Shown: piece after piece, positions 7,510-15,036 of the stretch
Numbering within the stretch: the stretch's first letter is position 1
How the letters are laid out: each line of letters begins with the position of its first letter
Assembly (NCBI GenBank): GCA_964368645.1
Contig: CAYJBY010000002.1
Coordinates: 1 to 64,000, forward strand
Length of the DNA: 64,000 nucleotides
Origin: JAEDHM01 sp964368645
Lineage (GTDB): Bacteria; Bacillota; Clostridia; Christensenellales; CAG-1252
Direction: 5' to 3'
Notes under the pieces: model-generated
The model's database searches: none
What the model saw: the letters and a program-made list of their open reading frames with translations, nothing else
Told to the model about the DNA's origin: nothing
Translations under genes and position numbers: made by a program

Positions 7510-9156
7510 ATGAGTCCGATAGAAGTTGTAGAGTACATATTTTTAATGCTTGCAGGGTTAGGCGTTTTTATGTTCGGAATGAAGCATATGAGCGACAGCC
7601 TAGAGGCAGGTTCCGCAGACAAATTACGCGTTGTTTTAACCAAAATGACCAACACTCGCGCAGGCGGTATTTTAACGGGTGCAATAGTTACAGGAGCAAT
7701 TCAAAGTTCTTCAGCAACCACTGTAATGGTTGTCGGCTTTGTTAATGCCGGTGTTTTAACGCTGACTCAAGCAACTTCGGTTATTATGGGCGCTAATATC
7801 GGTACAACCTTAACAGGATTCATTATTTCTATGCAAGCCCTTCCCGTCACGCAAATTCTTGCCGCTCTCGCTTGCGTTGGTATCTTTATGCTGATGTTTT
7901 CCAAGAACAACAAAGTTTTAATGATTGCCAATATCTTTGTGGGCTTGGGTATGATTTTCGTGGGTTTGTATATTATGAGCGACTCGATGGGCTCTTTTGC
8001 GGAAATCGACAGCGTTCGTCAGCTCTTTATTAAAACAACTAATCCATTCTTACTACTCTTTATGAGTATGCTTCTTACCGCCATTATCCAAAGCTCTGCC
8101 GCTACTACAGGTATCGTTATGACCTTTGCCACAACAGGGTTGATGAGTATGGAGAGCGCATTATTTGCGGTTCTTGGTATGAATATAGGTACTTGTATTA
8201 CAGCGATTCTCGCGGCTATCGGCACCTCTACCAACGCAAAGCGCACGGCTTGCATACACTTTTTGTTCAACGTAATAGGCACTGTGATATTCGGTTGTGT
8301 TTTTGCAATTCCATCTGTTCGCGGTTTCTTCCTTCGTATTTTACCCAAGAATATTACGTTTGGCATAGCGGTGTTCCACTTAATTTTCAACCTAGTGACA
8401 ACGCTTATGCTAGTTGGTTTTACCAAGCCCTTGGTTGCTTTAGTGGAACACGTCATTTCCGACAAAAAGAACAAGGTTCAGGAGGACGACCCCTTCAAAT
8501 TCAAGTATCTTAACGACAATCTCCTAGTAACACCTGCAATTGCCGCAATAGAGTGCAAACGCGAGATAATGCATATGGCAAGCCTTGCCTATGAGAACGT
8601 AATTATGTCGCTGGAATCTATAACCAATAACAATAATTCTATGCGCTCGGAGTTCGATAAGAGGGAAAGCGTACTGGATTTTCTTAATCGTGAAATCCCC
8701 TCTTATATGGTTAAGCTCTCCGCAGAACTCAAGTCTTCTCATTTTGAATCCAGATTAGCTACCTATTATAAAGTTATTTCCGACGTAGAGCGTCTTGGCG
8801 ACTACGCGGAGAATATTATGGAGTATACTGACAAGCTGATAGAATCAGGCTTAAGCTTTTCCGATGACGCAAAGCAGAATATTAACGATATGTTCGATAC
8901 TATATGTAAGCTGTTCAACTGCACGCTGAAATCCTTTGAAAAAGAAGATACCACTACCCTTTTGCAAGCTGAAGTTTACGAGGAAGAAGTTGACAAATTC
9001 AACGACAGGCTTTCCGAGGAGCACGTAGCAAGGCTAAAGCAAGGTATCTGCTCCGTTGAATGCGGTACAATATTCCTTTCCCTTATCAGTAATCTGGAGC
9101 GTGTGGCGGACCATATGCTCAATATCGGCAAAAGCATTTATAAATACGTGGATTAA
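7510..9156 (+). CDS. Na+/phosphate cotransporter with C-terminal PhoU-like domain
   Basis: A 548-residue membrane protein of the Na/Pi-cotransporter II (NptA/YjbB) family. Residues 1-310 hold two inverted repeats, each with the QSSSATT / QSSAATT signature plus GANIGTT / GMNIGTC. Residues ~345-548 form a helical, charged PhoU-like domain. It should move phosphate with sodium across the membrane. It is divergent from polA and has its own promoter without a ribosome-binding site. A start further in (MFGMKHM) would cut the first helix, so the ATG at 7510 is preferred. Confidence 0.9.
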   Translation: MSPIEVVEYIFLMLAGLGVFMFGMKHMSDSLEAGSADKLRVVLTKMTNTRAGGILTGAIVTGAIQSSSATTVMVVGFVNAGVLTLTQATSVIMGANIGTTLTGFIISMQALPVTQILAALACVGIFMLMFSKNNKVLMIANIFVGLGMIFVGLYIMSDSMGSFAEIDSVRQLFIKTTNPFLLLFMSMLLTAIIQSSAATTGIVMTFATTGLMSMESALFAVLGMNIGTCITAILAAIGTSTNAKRTACIHFLFNVIGTVIFGCVFAIPSVRGFFLRILPKNITFGIAVFHLIFNLVTTLMLVGFTKPLVALVEHVISDKKNKVQEDDPFKFKYLNDNLLVTPAIAAIECKREIMHMASLAYENVIMSLESITNNNNSMRSEFDKRESVLDFLNREIPSYMVKLSAELKSSHFESRLATYYKVISDVERLGDYAENIMEYTDKLIESGLSFSDDAKQNINDMFDTICKLFNCTLKSFEKEDTTTLLQAEVYEEEVDKFNDRLSEEHVARLKQGICSVECGTIFLSLISNLERVADHMLNIGKSIYKYVD

Positions 9157-9230
9157 TTAATTCCAACTATCTTTCGTCCTAAACGTCGGTACAAAATCGT
9201 CGTTTTCCATCAATAAGTTTTTTATGTGTC

Positions 9231-9323
9231 TTGACGGTTTATTGGTTTATCACCATTGACTGTTTATCACTGTTGACTATTTATTACTATTGACGGTTTA
9301 TCATCATTGACTGTTTATCACTA
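9231..9323. repeat. 17-bp tandem repeat array
   Basis: Four consecutive 17-bp units beginning TTGAC at 9256, 9273, 9290 and 9307 (consensus TTGACnGTTTATCAyyA), preceded by a longer 25-bp variant at 9231. They lie between the 3' ends of the cotransporter gene and efp. No function is evident. Confidence 0.85.
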
Positions 9324-9337
9324 TTCCACATTAAACA

Positions 9338-9367
9338 GAAAAGCGTTTTTCATAAAACGCTTTTTTT
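9338..9367 (+). terminator. Intrinsic terminator of the Na/Pi cotransporter gene
   Basis: A hairpin AAAAGCGTTTT / AAAACGCTTTT with a 4-nt loop, followed on the plus strand by seven T. Its minus-strand tail is weaker, but it could also serve efp, which ends 73 bp away. Confidence 0.8.
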
Positions 9368-9439
9368 ATTGTATAAAAAAGAAGAATTACGCGTTGCCGC
9401 GCAACTCTCTTTACAGGAAATTATATAAAAGCTTAAAAA

Positions 9440-10003
9440 TCAAGTACGACCGTTATAAGTTCCGGTTCTGGTATCAACCTTGATGACTTCGCCTTCGTTG
9501 ATAAACATAGGAACCTGAATCTGATAACCTGTCTCTAAGGTAGCGGGCTTTGTACCCGGTGTAGCGGTATTGCCGCGAATGGCGGGCTCGCAAACCGTAA
9601 TCAAAAGCTCAACTATATTGGGAGGCTCGACAGAAAACGCCTTGCCATTGTAAAAGGATACGGTTACAAAAGACTCTTCCTTGATAAAATTAAGAGCTTC
9701 CGCTACGCTGTCGTGGTCAAGAGCCATCTGCTCGTAGTTCTCGGTATCCATAAAGTAATAAAAATCACCGTCGTTGTACAGATACTGCATTGCCTTTTTC
9801 TCAATGTGCGCAGTTTCAAACTTCTCGGTGGGGTTGAAGGTACGCTCCAAAACAGCACCGGTCATTACGTTTTTAATTTTGGTGCGGACGAATGCGCTGC
9901 CCTTGCCCGGCTTAACGTGTAAAAACTCTACGATCACCATTACGTTGCCGTCAAGCTCGAAAGTAACGCCGTTTCTAAAATCGCCAGCTAAGATAAATCC
10001 CAT
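9440..10003 (-). CDS. efp: Translation elongation factor P
   Basis: A 187-residue, three-domain beta-barrel factor that relieves ribosome stalling at proline runs. The N-terminal KOW domain has the loop VKPGKGSAFV, where the lysine at the tip is the usual modification site. The C-terminal OB domain includes the family pattern GYQIQVPMFINEGEVIKVDTRTG. Length is normal (~185). The ATG has AGGAGG upstream. It lies 11 bp after a proline-peptidase gene, as in many Firmicutes. Confidence 0.96.
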   Translation of the reverse strand: MGFILAGDFRNGVTFELDGNVMVIVEFLHVKPGKGSAFVRTKIKNVMTGAVLERTFNPTEKFETAHIEKKAMQYLYNDGDFYYFMDTENYEQMALDHDSVAEALNFIKEESFVTVSFYNGKAFSVEPPNIVELLITVCEPAIRGNTATPGTKPATLETGYQIQVPMFINEGEVIKVDTRTGTYNGRT

Positions 10004-10014
10004 ATATTTGCCTC

Positions 10015-11070
10015 CTATAATATTATCAGTTTTTTATCGGTACGACACAAGGTCGTAAGTTTACCTTTCATTACAACGGTGTCCTCGATACGGATACCGT
10101 ACTTGCCGTTAATATACACGCCCGGCTCGTCGGTAACGACCATACCGTTACCTATAGGGCTTTCACTGCGTATGTTAAGCGTGGGCGCCTCGTGAATCTC
10201 CACACCTACGCCGTGACCTAAGGAATGAGTGAAATACTCGCCTAAGCCCTGCCCCGACAAGTAATCACGGGCAATAGCGTCAATCGTTCTGCCGTCCATA
10301 CCCTCAACAGCCTTTGAAAGCACAAGGTTATGAGCTTGAAGAACGCAATCGTAGGCTTGCTTATATCCCTCGGGAGCCGCTCCGTAACAAAAACTGCGAG
10401 TTACGTCCGAATGATAGCCCTTGTAGATTGCTCCGAAGTCAAGGGTAATCGGATCACCGTAGCGCAACCTTCTATCGGACGGGTGTCCGTGAGGATTAGC
10501 GGTATTCTCTCCGAAAACGCAAATCGTATCGAAGGAAACGCCCTCAGAGCCGTGTTCGCGCATCAGCTCCTCAAGTCTGTGAGCCAAGTCTTTCTCCGTA
10601 ACGCCTTCCTTAATCTCTTTTAACAAATCCAGATAAGCGTTCTCGGCAATGTCAACTGCGCGTTGAATCAGCTGTAGCTCCTCGTCGGTCTTGACGCGTC
10701 GGACGTTACGTATCGCCTCGTCTGCCTCGATAAAAGCGCATTCTGTGCCTTTTGACAACGCTCTAAACTCCTTAAGCGTAACCGCGTCTTCTCTAAGCAA
10801 AACGGATTTCAACTTAAGAGAGGATATGAGCTTAGCGGCTGTAAGCGGTAAGCTACGCTCCACCGTTACCAACTCGTAAGCCTTGTCAATCAGACTCAAC
10901 GCCTCAAAGGAGTATCTGGCGTCGGTTAAGTAATACGCCGAATAATTGGTAATCAATATCCAAGCGTCAGGGTTAGCATACCCCGTCACGTAAAATACGT
11001 CTGCCGTATCGGTAAGCAGTACGCCCTGATTCATCGTAATTAATCCGGTATAAACGTCGAACTTACTCAT
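10015..11070 (-). CDS. Xaa-Pro aminopeptidase-type M24 metallopeptidase
   Basis: A 351-residue pita-bread peptidase that would remove N-terminal residues preceding proline. The N-terminal creatinase-like domain covers ~1-125. Metal ligands are visible: LDFGAIYKGYHSDVTRSF (two Asp), HSLGHGVGVEIHE (His), TDEPGVYI (Glu) and GIRIED (Glu). It is the usual partner upstream of efp. It has a promoter whose -10 box ends 8 nt before the ATG, and no ribosome-binding site. Confidence 0.92.
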   Translation of the reverse strand: MSKFDVYTGLITMNQGVLLTDTADVFYVTGYANPDAWILITNYSAYYLTDARYSFEALSLIDKAYELVTVERSLPLTAAKLISSLKLKSVLLREDAVTLKEFRALSKGTECAFIEADEAIRNVRRVKTDEELQLIQRAVDIAENAYLDLLKEIKEGVTEKDLAHRLEELMREHGSEGVSFDTICVFGENTANPHGHPSDRRLRYGDPITLDFGAIYKGYHSDVTRSFCYGAAPEGYKQAYDCVLQAHNLVLSKAVEGMDGRTIDAIARDYLSGQGLGEYFTHSLGHGVGVEIHEAPTLNIRSESPIGNGMVVTDEPGVYINGKYGIRIEDTVVMKGKLTTLCRTDKKLIIL

Positions 11071-11078
11071 ACTTTTTT

Positions 11079-11107
11079 ATTTTACAGTTTTTTCAGCAAA
11101 AAGGCAA
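11079..11107 (-). promoter_or_regulatory. Promoter of the Xaa-Pro peptidase-efp unit, predicted leaderless
   Basis: Minus-strand TTGCCT (11102-11107), 17-bp spacer, TAAAAT (11079-11084), then eight bases to the ATG at 11070. No Shine-Dalgarno sequence is present; the intervening bases are A-rich. Confidence 0.6.
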
Positions 11108-11122
11108 TGCTTTTGAGTAAAA

Positions 11123-11980
11123 TCACAGCTTGCTTTTATAGTATTTTTTCATACTTAAGGCGTCTTGGGCTTGTGTACCTGCAGATTCACACGCAACATA
11201 GGGAGTTAAGCCGTACTTAACGAACACGTCCAGCAGTGGCTCAAAGCTCGGTCCGTACTCCTTATCCTCAAAGGTTAAATGACGGATTTCACCCGATTTG
11301 CCGTACTGAATTTTGCTGAAATGTACGTGCATATTCTTGACCTTTTCGTTATCTATGTTGTCTAAAAGTTTTTTAATCAAATCCTCGTATTCAGCGTAAC
11401 CCTTTAAGCCGCCCAAAGTTCTGGCATTAACGTGACCGAAGTCTATGCAGGGCAAAAAGTTGGGAGCCAGATTAACCGCGTTTATAATCTCGTCCACCGA
11501 ACCCATTTGGTTGATTTTACCCATTGTTTCAAAGCAAACGTATAGATCGTCATAGCCTTTTTCAACAGTATAATCCGCAAACCGTTTTATATTGGAGTAC
11601 ATAAGCTGCGCCGCCGTTTCTCTCTCCGCTTTCAGGGGCGAACCGGGGTGAACAACGCATCTTTTTCCGCCCAAATGCCTAAGCGCATTAAGAGACGCGT
11701 CCATATAGGCAAAGGAATTAGCAATTTTTTCCTCGTCAGGATTGGCGAAATTGATAAAATACGGCGCGTGAACACTGATTTCCAGTCCGCTATCAAAGAA
11801 AGCTTTTCCGATTTCGTCAGCTTTTTCCATAGACAGTCTGACGCCTTGCCCGAATGAATACTCAAAGCAGTCCAACGACAGTGCATTAATGTATTTCGGC
11901 ATATCGACCGTAGAGGTATAACCGGCAGCCGCAAACCCGAAATCGCTTCCCGAAGGTCCGAACCTTGCAACATTATCCAT
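11123..11980 (-). CDS. nfo: Deoxyribonuclease IV / AP endonuclease family 2 TIM-barrel protein
   Basis: A 285-residue TIM-barrel protein resembling endonuclease IV, which cuts DNA at abasic sites with a trinuclear zinc centre. Likely ligand blocks are VHAPYFINFAN, CVVHPGS, CFETMG, CIDFGHVNAR, HVHFSKIQYG and VACES. The segment FSKIQYGKSGEIRHLTFED replaces the classical LND..GS..D region, so activity on abasic DNA is likely but not certain; a sugar-isomerase-like role cannot be excluded. The start has GGAGG and overlaps the ribF stop, so it is the last gene of the nusA-infB-ribF run. Confidence 0.8.
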   Translation of the reverse strand: MDNVARFGPSGSDFGFAAAGYTSTVDMPKYINALSLDCFEYSFGQGVRLSMEKADEIGKAFFDSGLEISVHAPYFINFANPDEEKIANSFAYMDASLNALRHLGGKRCVVHPGSPLKAERETAAQLMYSNIKRFADYTVEKGYDDLYVCFETMGKINQMGSVDEIINAVNLAPNFLPCIDFGHVNARTLGGLKGYAEYEDLIKKLLDNIDNEKVKNMHVHFSKIQYGKSGEIRHLTFEDKEYGPSFEPLLDVFVKYGLTPYVACESAGTQAQDALSMKKYYKSKL

Positions 11981-12852
11981 TAGTTATCCTCCTTTACACG
12001 GTTTACGTCAGCGGAAATCTGCAAAAACAGACTTTCCTTATCCGTAAACTTAACTATATCTCTCAATTTCCGAACGAAACGGACGCGTATTTCCGTGTCG
12101 TAAAGATTGCCGCTAAAGCCTATAAGATGACTTTCTACGTTGGTTACGCCGTCTCCTATCGTGGGATGACCGCCTACGTTGGTTACAGCCTTATACTCAC
12201 CGCAAATGGTAGTCACAGCCGTTTCATAAACCGCATATTGAGGCGATACGCCCTCTGTAAGCGCGATATTGACGGTGGGAAAGCCGTACAGCCGTCCCTC
12301 GTGTCGTCCGTTGACAACCTTGCCCGACAGGTAAAACGGAGTTCCGAGAAGCTCGTTGACCGCCTGGATCTTACCCTCGGCTAAAAGTGTTTTGATCTCG
12401 CCGCTGCTGATTTTGATGCCGTTATCCTTAAGCAGTGCGACCTTTTCAAAGTGTAATCCGTTGACCATGCAAAATGCCGCCACGTCCTCTGCGCGAAATT
12501 TCGCGTCCTTGCCGCAGGTATAGTCCTCACCAACTACTATCCCTATCGCGTTATACGTGGAAATAACGTATTTGAGAAAGTCTTCGCCCTTCTGATTGAG
12601 AAAGGCTTTGTCCGCTTCTACGGCAAAAACCTCACGAATACCTCGTTCCTTAATCAATGCCTTTCTTTTTTCAAAACTGTTGACAGCGCCGCCCTTTTCT
12701 AATCCCAAAACCTCGAATATGTCGTTGGAAAAGGTAAAAACCGTAGGCACGGCTTGCAACTCGTCGGCAAGCCTGACCGTATGGGAAAACACTTCCAAAT
12801 GACCTAAATGTATCGTATCGAAATAGCCTAGCGCAATAACGTACTTTTCCAT
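11980..12852 (-). CDS. ribF: Bifunctional riboflavin kinase / FMN adenylyltransferase
   Basis: Makes FMN from riboflavin and then FAD. The N-terminal nucleotidyltransferase half has GYFDTIHLGHL (usual form GxFDGxHxGH; here the Gly is Thr) and SSGEIK, a variant of the SSTxIR block. The C-terminal kinase half begins with GKVVNGRHEGRLYGFPTVNI, the GRxxGFPTxN substrate motif. Length of 290 is slightly short of ~310. It sits 1 bp after truB, the conserved truB-ribF order. Confidence 0.92.
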   Translation of the reverse strand: MEKYVIALGYFDTIHLGHLEVFSHTVRLADELQAVPTVFTFSNDIFEVLGLEKGGAVNSFEKRKALIKERGIREVFAVEADKAFLNQKGEDFLKYVISTYNAIGIVVGEDYTCGKDAKFRAEDVAAFCMVNGLHFEKVALLKDNGIKISSGEIKTLLAEGKIQAVNELLGTPFYLSGKVVNGRHEGRLYGFPTVNIALTEGVSPQYAVYETAVTTICGEYKAVTNVGGHPTIGDGVTNVESHLIGFSGNLYDTEIRVRFVRKLRDIVKFTDKESLFLQISADVNRVKEDN

Positions 12853-12853
12853 A

Positions 12854-13732
12854 TCAAAACCTAATTATCATTCGTATTTCGCCGTTAATTACCTCGCCGA
12901 AACCGTAAGGCTCGCCGCCTAAGGTAACGTAGGCAAAATCGGAGTCTGTTGTAAAAGCCATTCGCTTGCCGTTGTCCAACTGTTTTTTCTCCGACAAATC
13001 AAAATCGGCGTGGGGAAAAGTTGCGGCATAGTCCAACATGGACGTAAAACCTTTAAGGTAATCCTGCTTAATCTCGTCAATGGTTGCCGCGTTTTCGATA
13101 TTCCACTCTCCTGACGAAAGTCTAATTAAGGAAGACATATAACCCACTGTTCCTAAAGCTGAAGCGAGGTCACGAACGATACTGCGAATATAAGTTCCAC
13201 TGGTGCAGGTAATATCAAAACGGTACTGTCCGTCCTCTGTTTTACCTAAGTAATCCATAGAAAAAATAGTTATTCTCTTGGGTTTCAGTTCCACATCTAC
13301 GCCCTTTCTCGCAAGCACGTAAGCCTTAGTACCGTCAACGGATTTCGCAGAATATGCAGGGGGAAATTGATCGTTTTCGCCTACCAATTGCGCAACAGCC
13401 GCTAAAAGCTGACTTTCCAAAAAAGTGCAATTATCCCGTGCCGTCACCCTGCCGTAACTGTCTAAAGTATCGGTTGTTACGCCAAAACGGAAAGCGGCTC
13501 TGTATTTCTTGGTTTTATTCAAAAAGTGGTTGAAGAGTTTAACGGAATTGCCGACGGCAACCGTCAAAACCCCTGCCGCCCCCGGATCAAGCGTACCTAA
13601 ATGCCCCGTAACTATTTTTGTGCCGAAACGCTTGGAAAGAGTACCGCGCAAAATTACGACAGCATCGGAGGAAGTCATACCTGTCGGCTTTAAGATATTA
13701 TAAATACCGCTGATTACAGATTGTCCTTGCAT
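12854..13732 (-). CDS. truB: tRNA pseudouridine(55) synthase
   Basis: Converts U55 of the T-loop of tRNAs into pseudouridine. The N-terminal motif ILKPTGMTSSDAV and the catalytic block GHLGTLDPGAAGVL (Asp is the nucleophile) are both present, with GTYIRSIVRDLA further on. Length of 292 is typical. The gene overlaps the end of nrnA by 19 bp, so translation is coupled. Confidence 0.94.
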   Translation of the reverse strand: MQGQSVISGIYNILKPTGMTSSDAVVILRGTLSKRFGTKIVTGHLGTLDPGAAGVLTVAVGNSVKLFNHFLNKTKKYRAAFRFGVTTDTLDSYGRVTARDNCTFLESQLLAAVAQLVGENDQFPPAYSAKSVDGTKAYVLARKGVDVELKPKRITIFSMDYLGKTEDGQYRFDITCTSGTYIRSIVRDLASALGTVGYMSSLIRLSSGEWNIENAATIDEIKQDYLKGFTSMLDYAATFPHADFDLSEKKQLDNGKRMAFTTDSDFAYVTLGGEPYGFGEVINGEIRMIIRF

Positions 13733-14667
13733 ACCTTAAGCAAAGTGTCGATTACGTTGCCGATGAAACCGTTAATACGCAGACCTGCCGCATTGGCGTG
13801 ACCGCCACCGCCGAAATTAGCGGCTATGTCGGAAGCGTTGATAGGATTCTTGGTTCGGATGCTGACCTTAAAGGAATTATCCTGTACCTCAGTAAAACTG
13901 ACTGCGATTTGAACGCAGTCAATGTTGATTAGGTCGCTTATAATTTGGGAGGTGTTATGAATCGTAGTACCCGTAGCCTCAAAATCCTTGCGGTAATACA
14001 CGATGAAAACTATCTTATTATTGCAGAAAAAATCCGCTCTGTCCAAAACTATTCTTCTAAGCTTAAAGGTGCCCAAGGAAATCTCGCGCATCTGCTTGTA
14101 GTAAACCGCATTGAAGTCCACGCCGTAATCGTAGAGTTTTTCCACTATACCATAGGTATTACCCGATACGTGTTCGTAAGCAAAAGCACCCGAGTCGGTA
14201 ATTATAGCTACGTACAGTGCTTCTGCGACCTCTGCGTCTATGTATTGACGGAAGTACGTATCCAAAAACTCGAACACGATTTCGCCGTTAGCGGAACGCT
14301 GTTCCACATAATCGACGTTACCGAAATTAACGTGACTTATATGATGGTCGATTACAGCTTTCTGCCCTGCCGCCACAAATAACCCAGAATAAATACCCAG
14401 TCTGTTAAGGTCGGAGCAATCTACTGCAAGAGCCAAAGCGTATTGAGTCAGCGGCTCGGGATTAACCGATTGCGCGTTTGGAATAGCGTTCAGCTTGTCG
14501 TCAAAGCTACCGTCGCAGAAAAAATGAACGGTTTTACCTAATTTGCGTAAAACCGTTTGCATTGCTAAGGCGCACCCCACCGCATCTCCGTCTGGAGAAG
14601 TGTGAACGAACACCGCTATAGTATCGGATCGGATAATTAATTGGTATATCTTATCTAATGCGCTCAT
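13714..14667 (-). CDS. nrnA: DHH/DHHA1 bifunctional oligoribonuclease and pAp phosphatase
   Basis: A 317-residue DHH-family phosphoesterase that degrades nanoRNA and 3'-phosphoadenosine-5'-phosphate. Metal-binding motifs are VHTSPDGDAVG, AVDCSDLNRLG and VIDHHISH; the DHHA1 domain ends with the GGGGHANAAG loop. It overlaps rbfA by 4 bp (ATGA) and sits in its usual place between rbfA and truB. Confidence 0.93.
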   Translation of the reverse strand: MSALDKIYQLIIRSDTIAVFVHTSPDGDAVGCALAMQTVLRKLGKTVHFFCDGSFDDKLNAIPNAQSVNPEPLTQYALALAVDCSDLNRLGIYSGLFVAAGQKAVIDHHISHVNFGNVDYVEQRSANGEIVFEFLDTYFRQYIDAEVAEALYVAIITDSGAFAYEHVSGNTYGIVEKLYDYGVDFNAVYYKQMREISLGTFKLRRIVLDRADFFCNNKIVFIVYYRKDFEATGTTIHNTSQIISDLINIDCVQIAVSFTEVQDNSFKVSIRTKNPINASDIAANFGGGGHANAAGLRINGFIGNVIDTLLKVCKDNL

Positions 14668-15035
14668 TTATCCTCGTCATCGCCGACAGGACTTAAATCC
14701 TTAGCCGCCTCGTCAATCTTCCTGCATAAATCCATAGCCTTAACCAACGTACTGTCCTCAATAATCTGAAGAGTTGGAAGAATACGGATTTTCACACGAG
14801 TTTTCAGGCAGTTGCGGATAAACCCTGCGGAACCGTTAAGTGCGGCAAAAGTTGCCGCCTTTTTGCTCTCGTCACCATAATAACTGATATACACCTTGGC
14901 GTATTTCAAGTCAGCGGTGGTTTTTACCTCTGTTACGGTCAACAGCCCCGATACGTTGGGATTTTTGACCTCTGTGCGGATAACCTCGCTGATTTGACGT
15001 TGAAGCTCCGCGTTTACTCTGTCTATATTAGCCAT
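14664..15035 (-). CDS. rbfA: Ribosome-binding factor A
   Basis: A 123-residue KH-fold factor for maturation of the 16S rRNA 5' end and the 30S subunit. The N-terminus IDRVNAELQRQISEVIRTEVKNPNV and the ADLKYAKVYISYYG strand are characteristic. A GGAG site lies about 10 nt before the ATG, next to the infB stop. Confidence 0.94.
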   Translation of the reverse strand: MANIDRVNAELQRQISEVIRTEVKNPNVSGLLTVTEVKTTADLKYAKVYISYYGDESKKAATFAALNGSAGFIRNCLKTRVKIRILPTLQIIEDSTLVKAMDLCRKIDEAAKDLSPVGDDEDK

Positions 15036-15036
15036 T

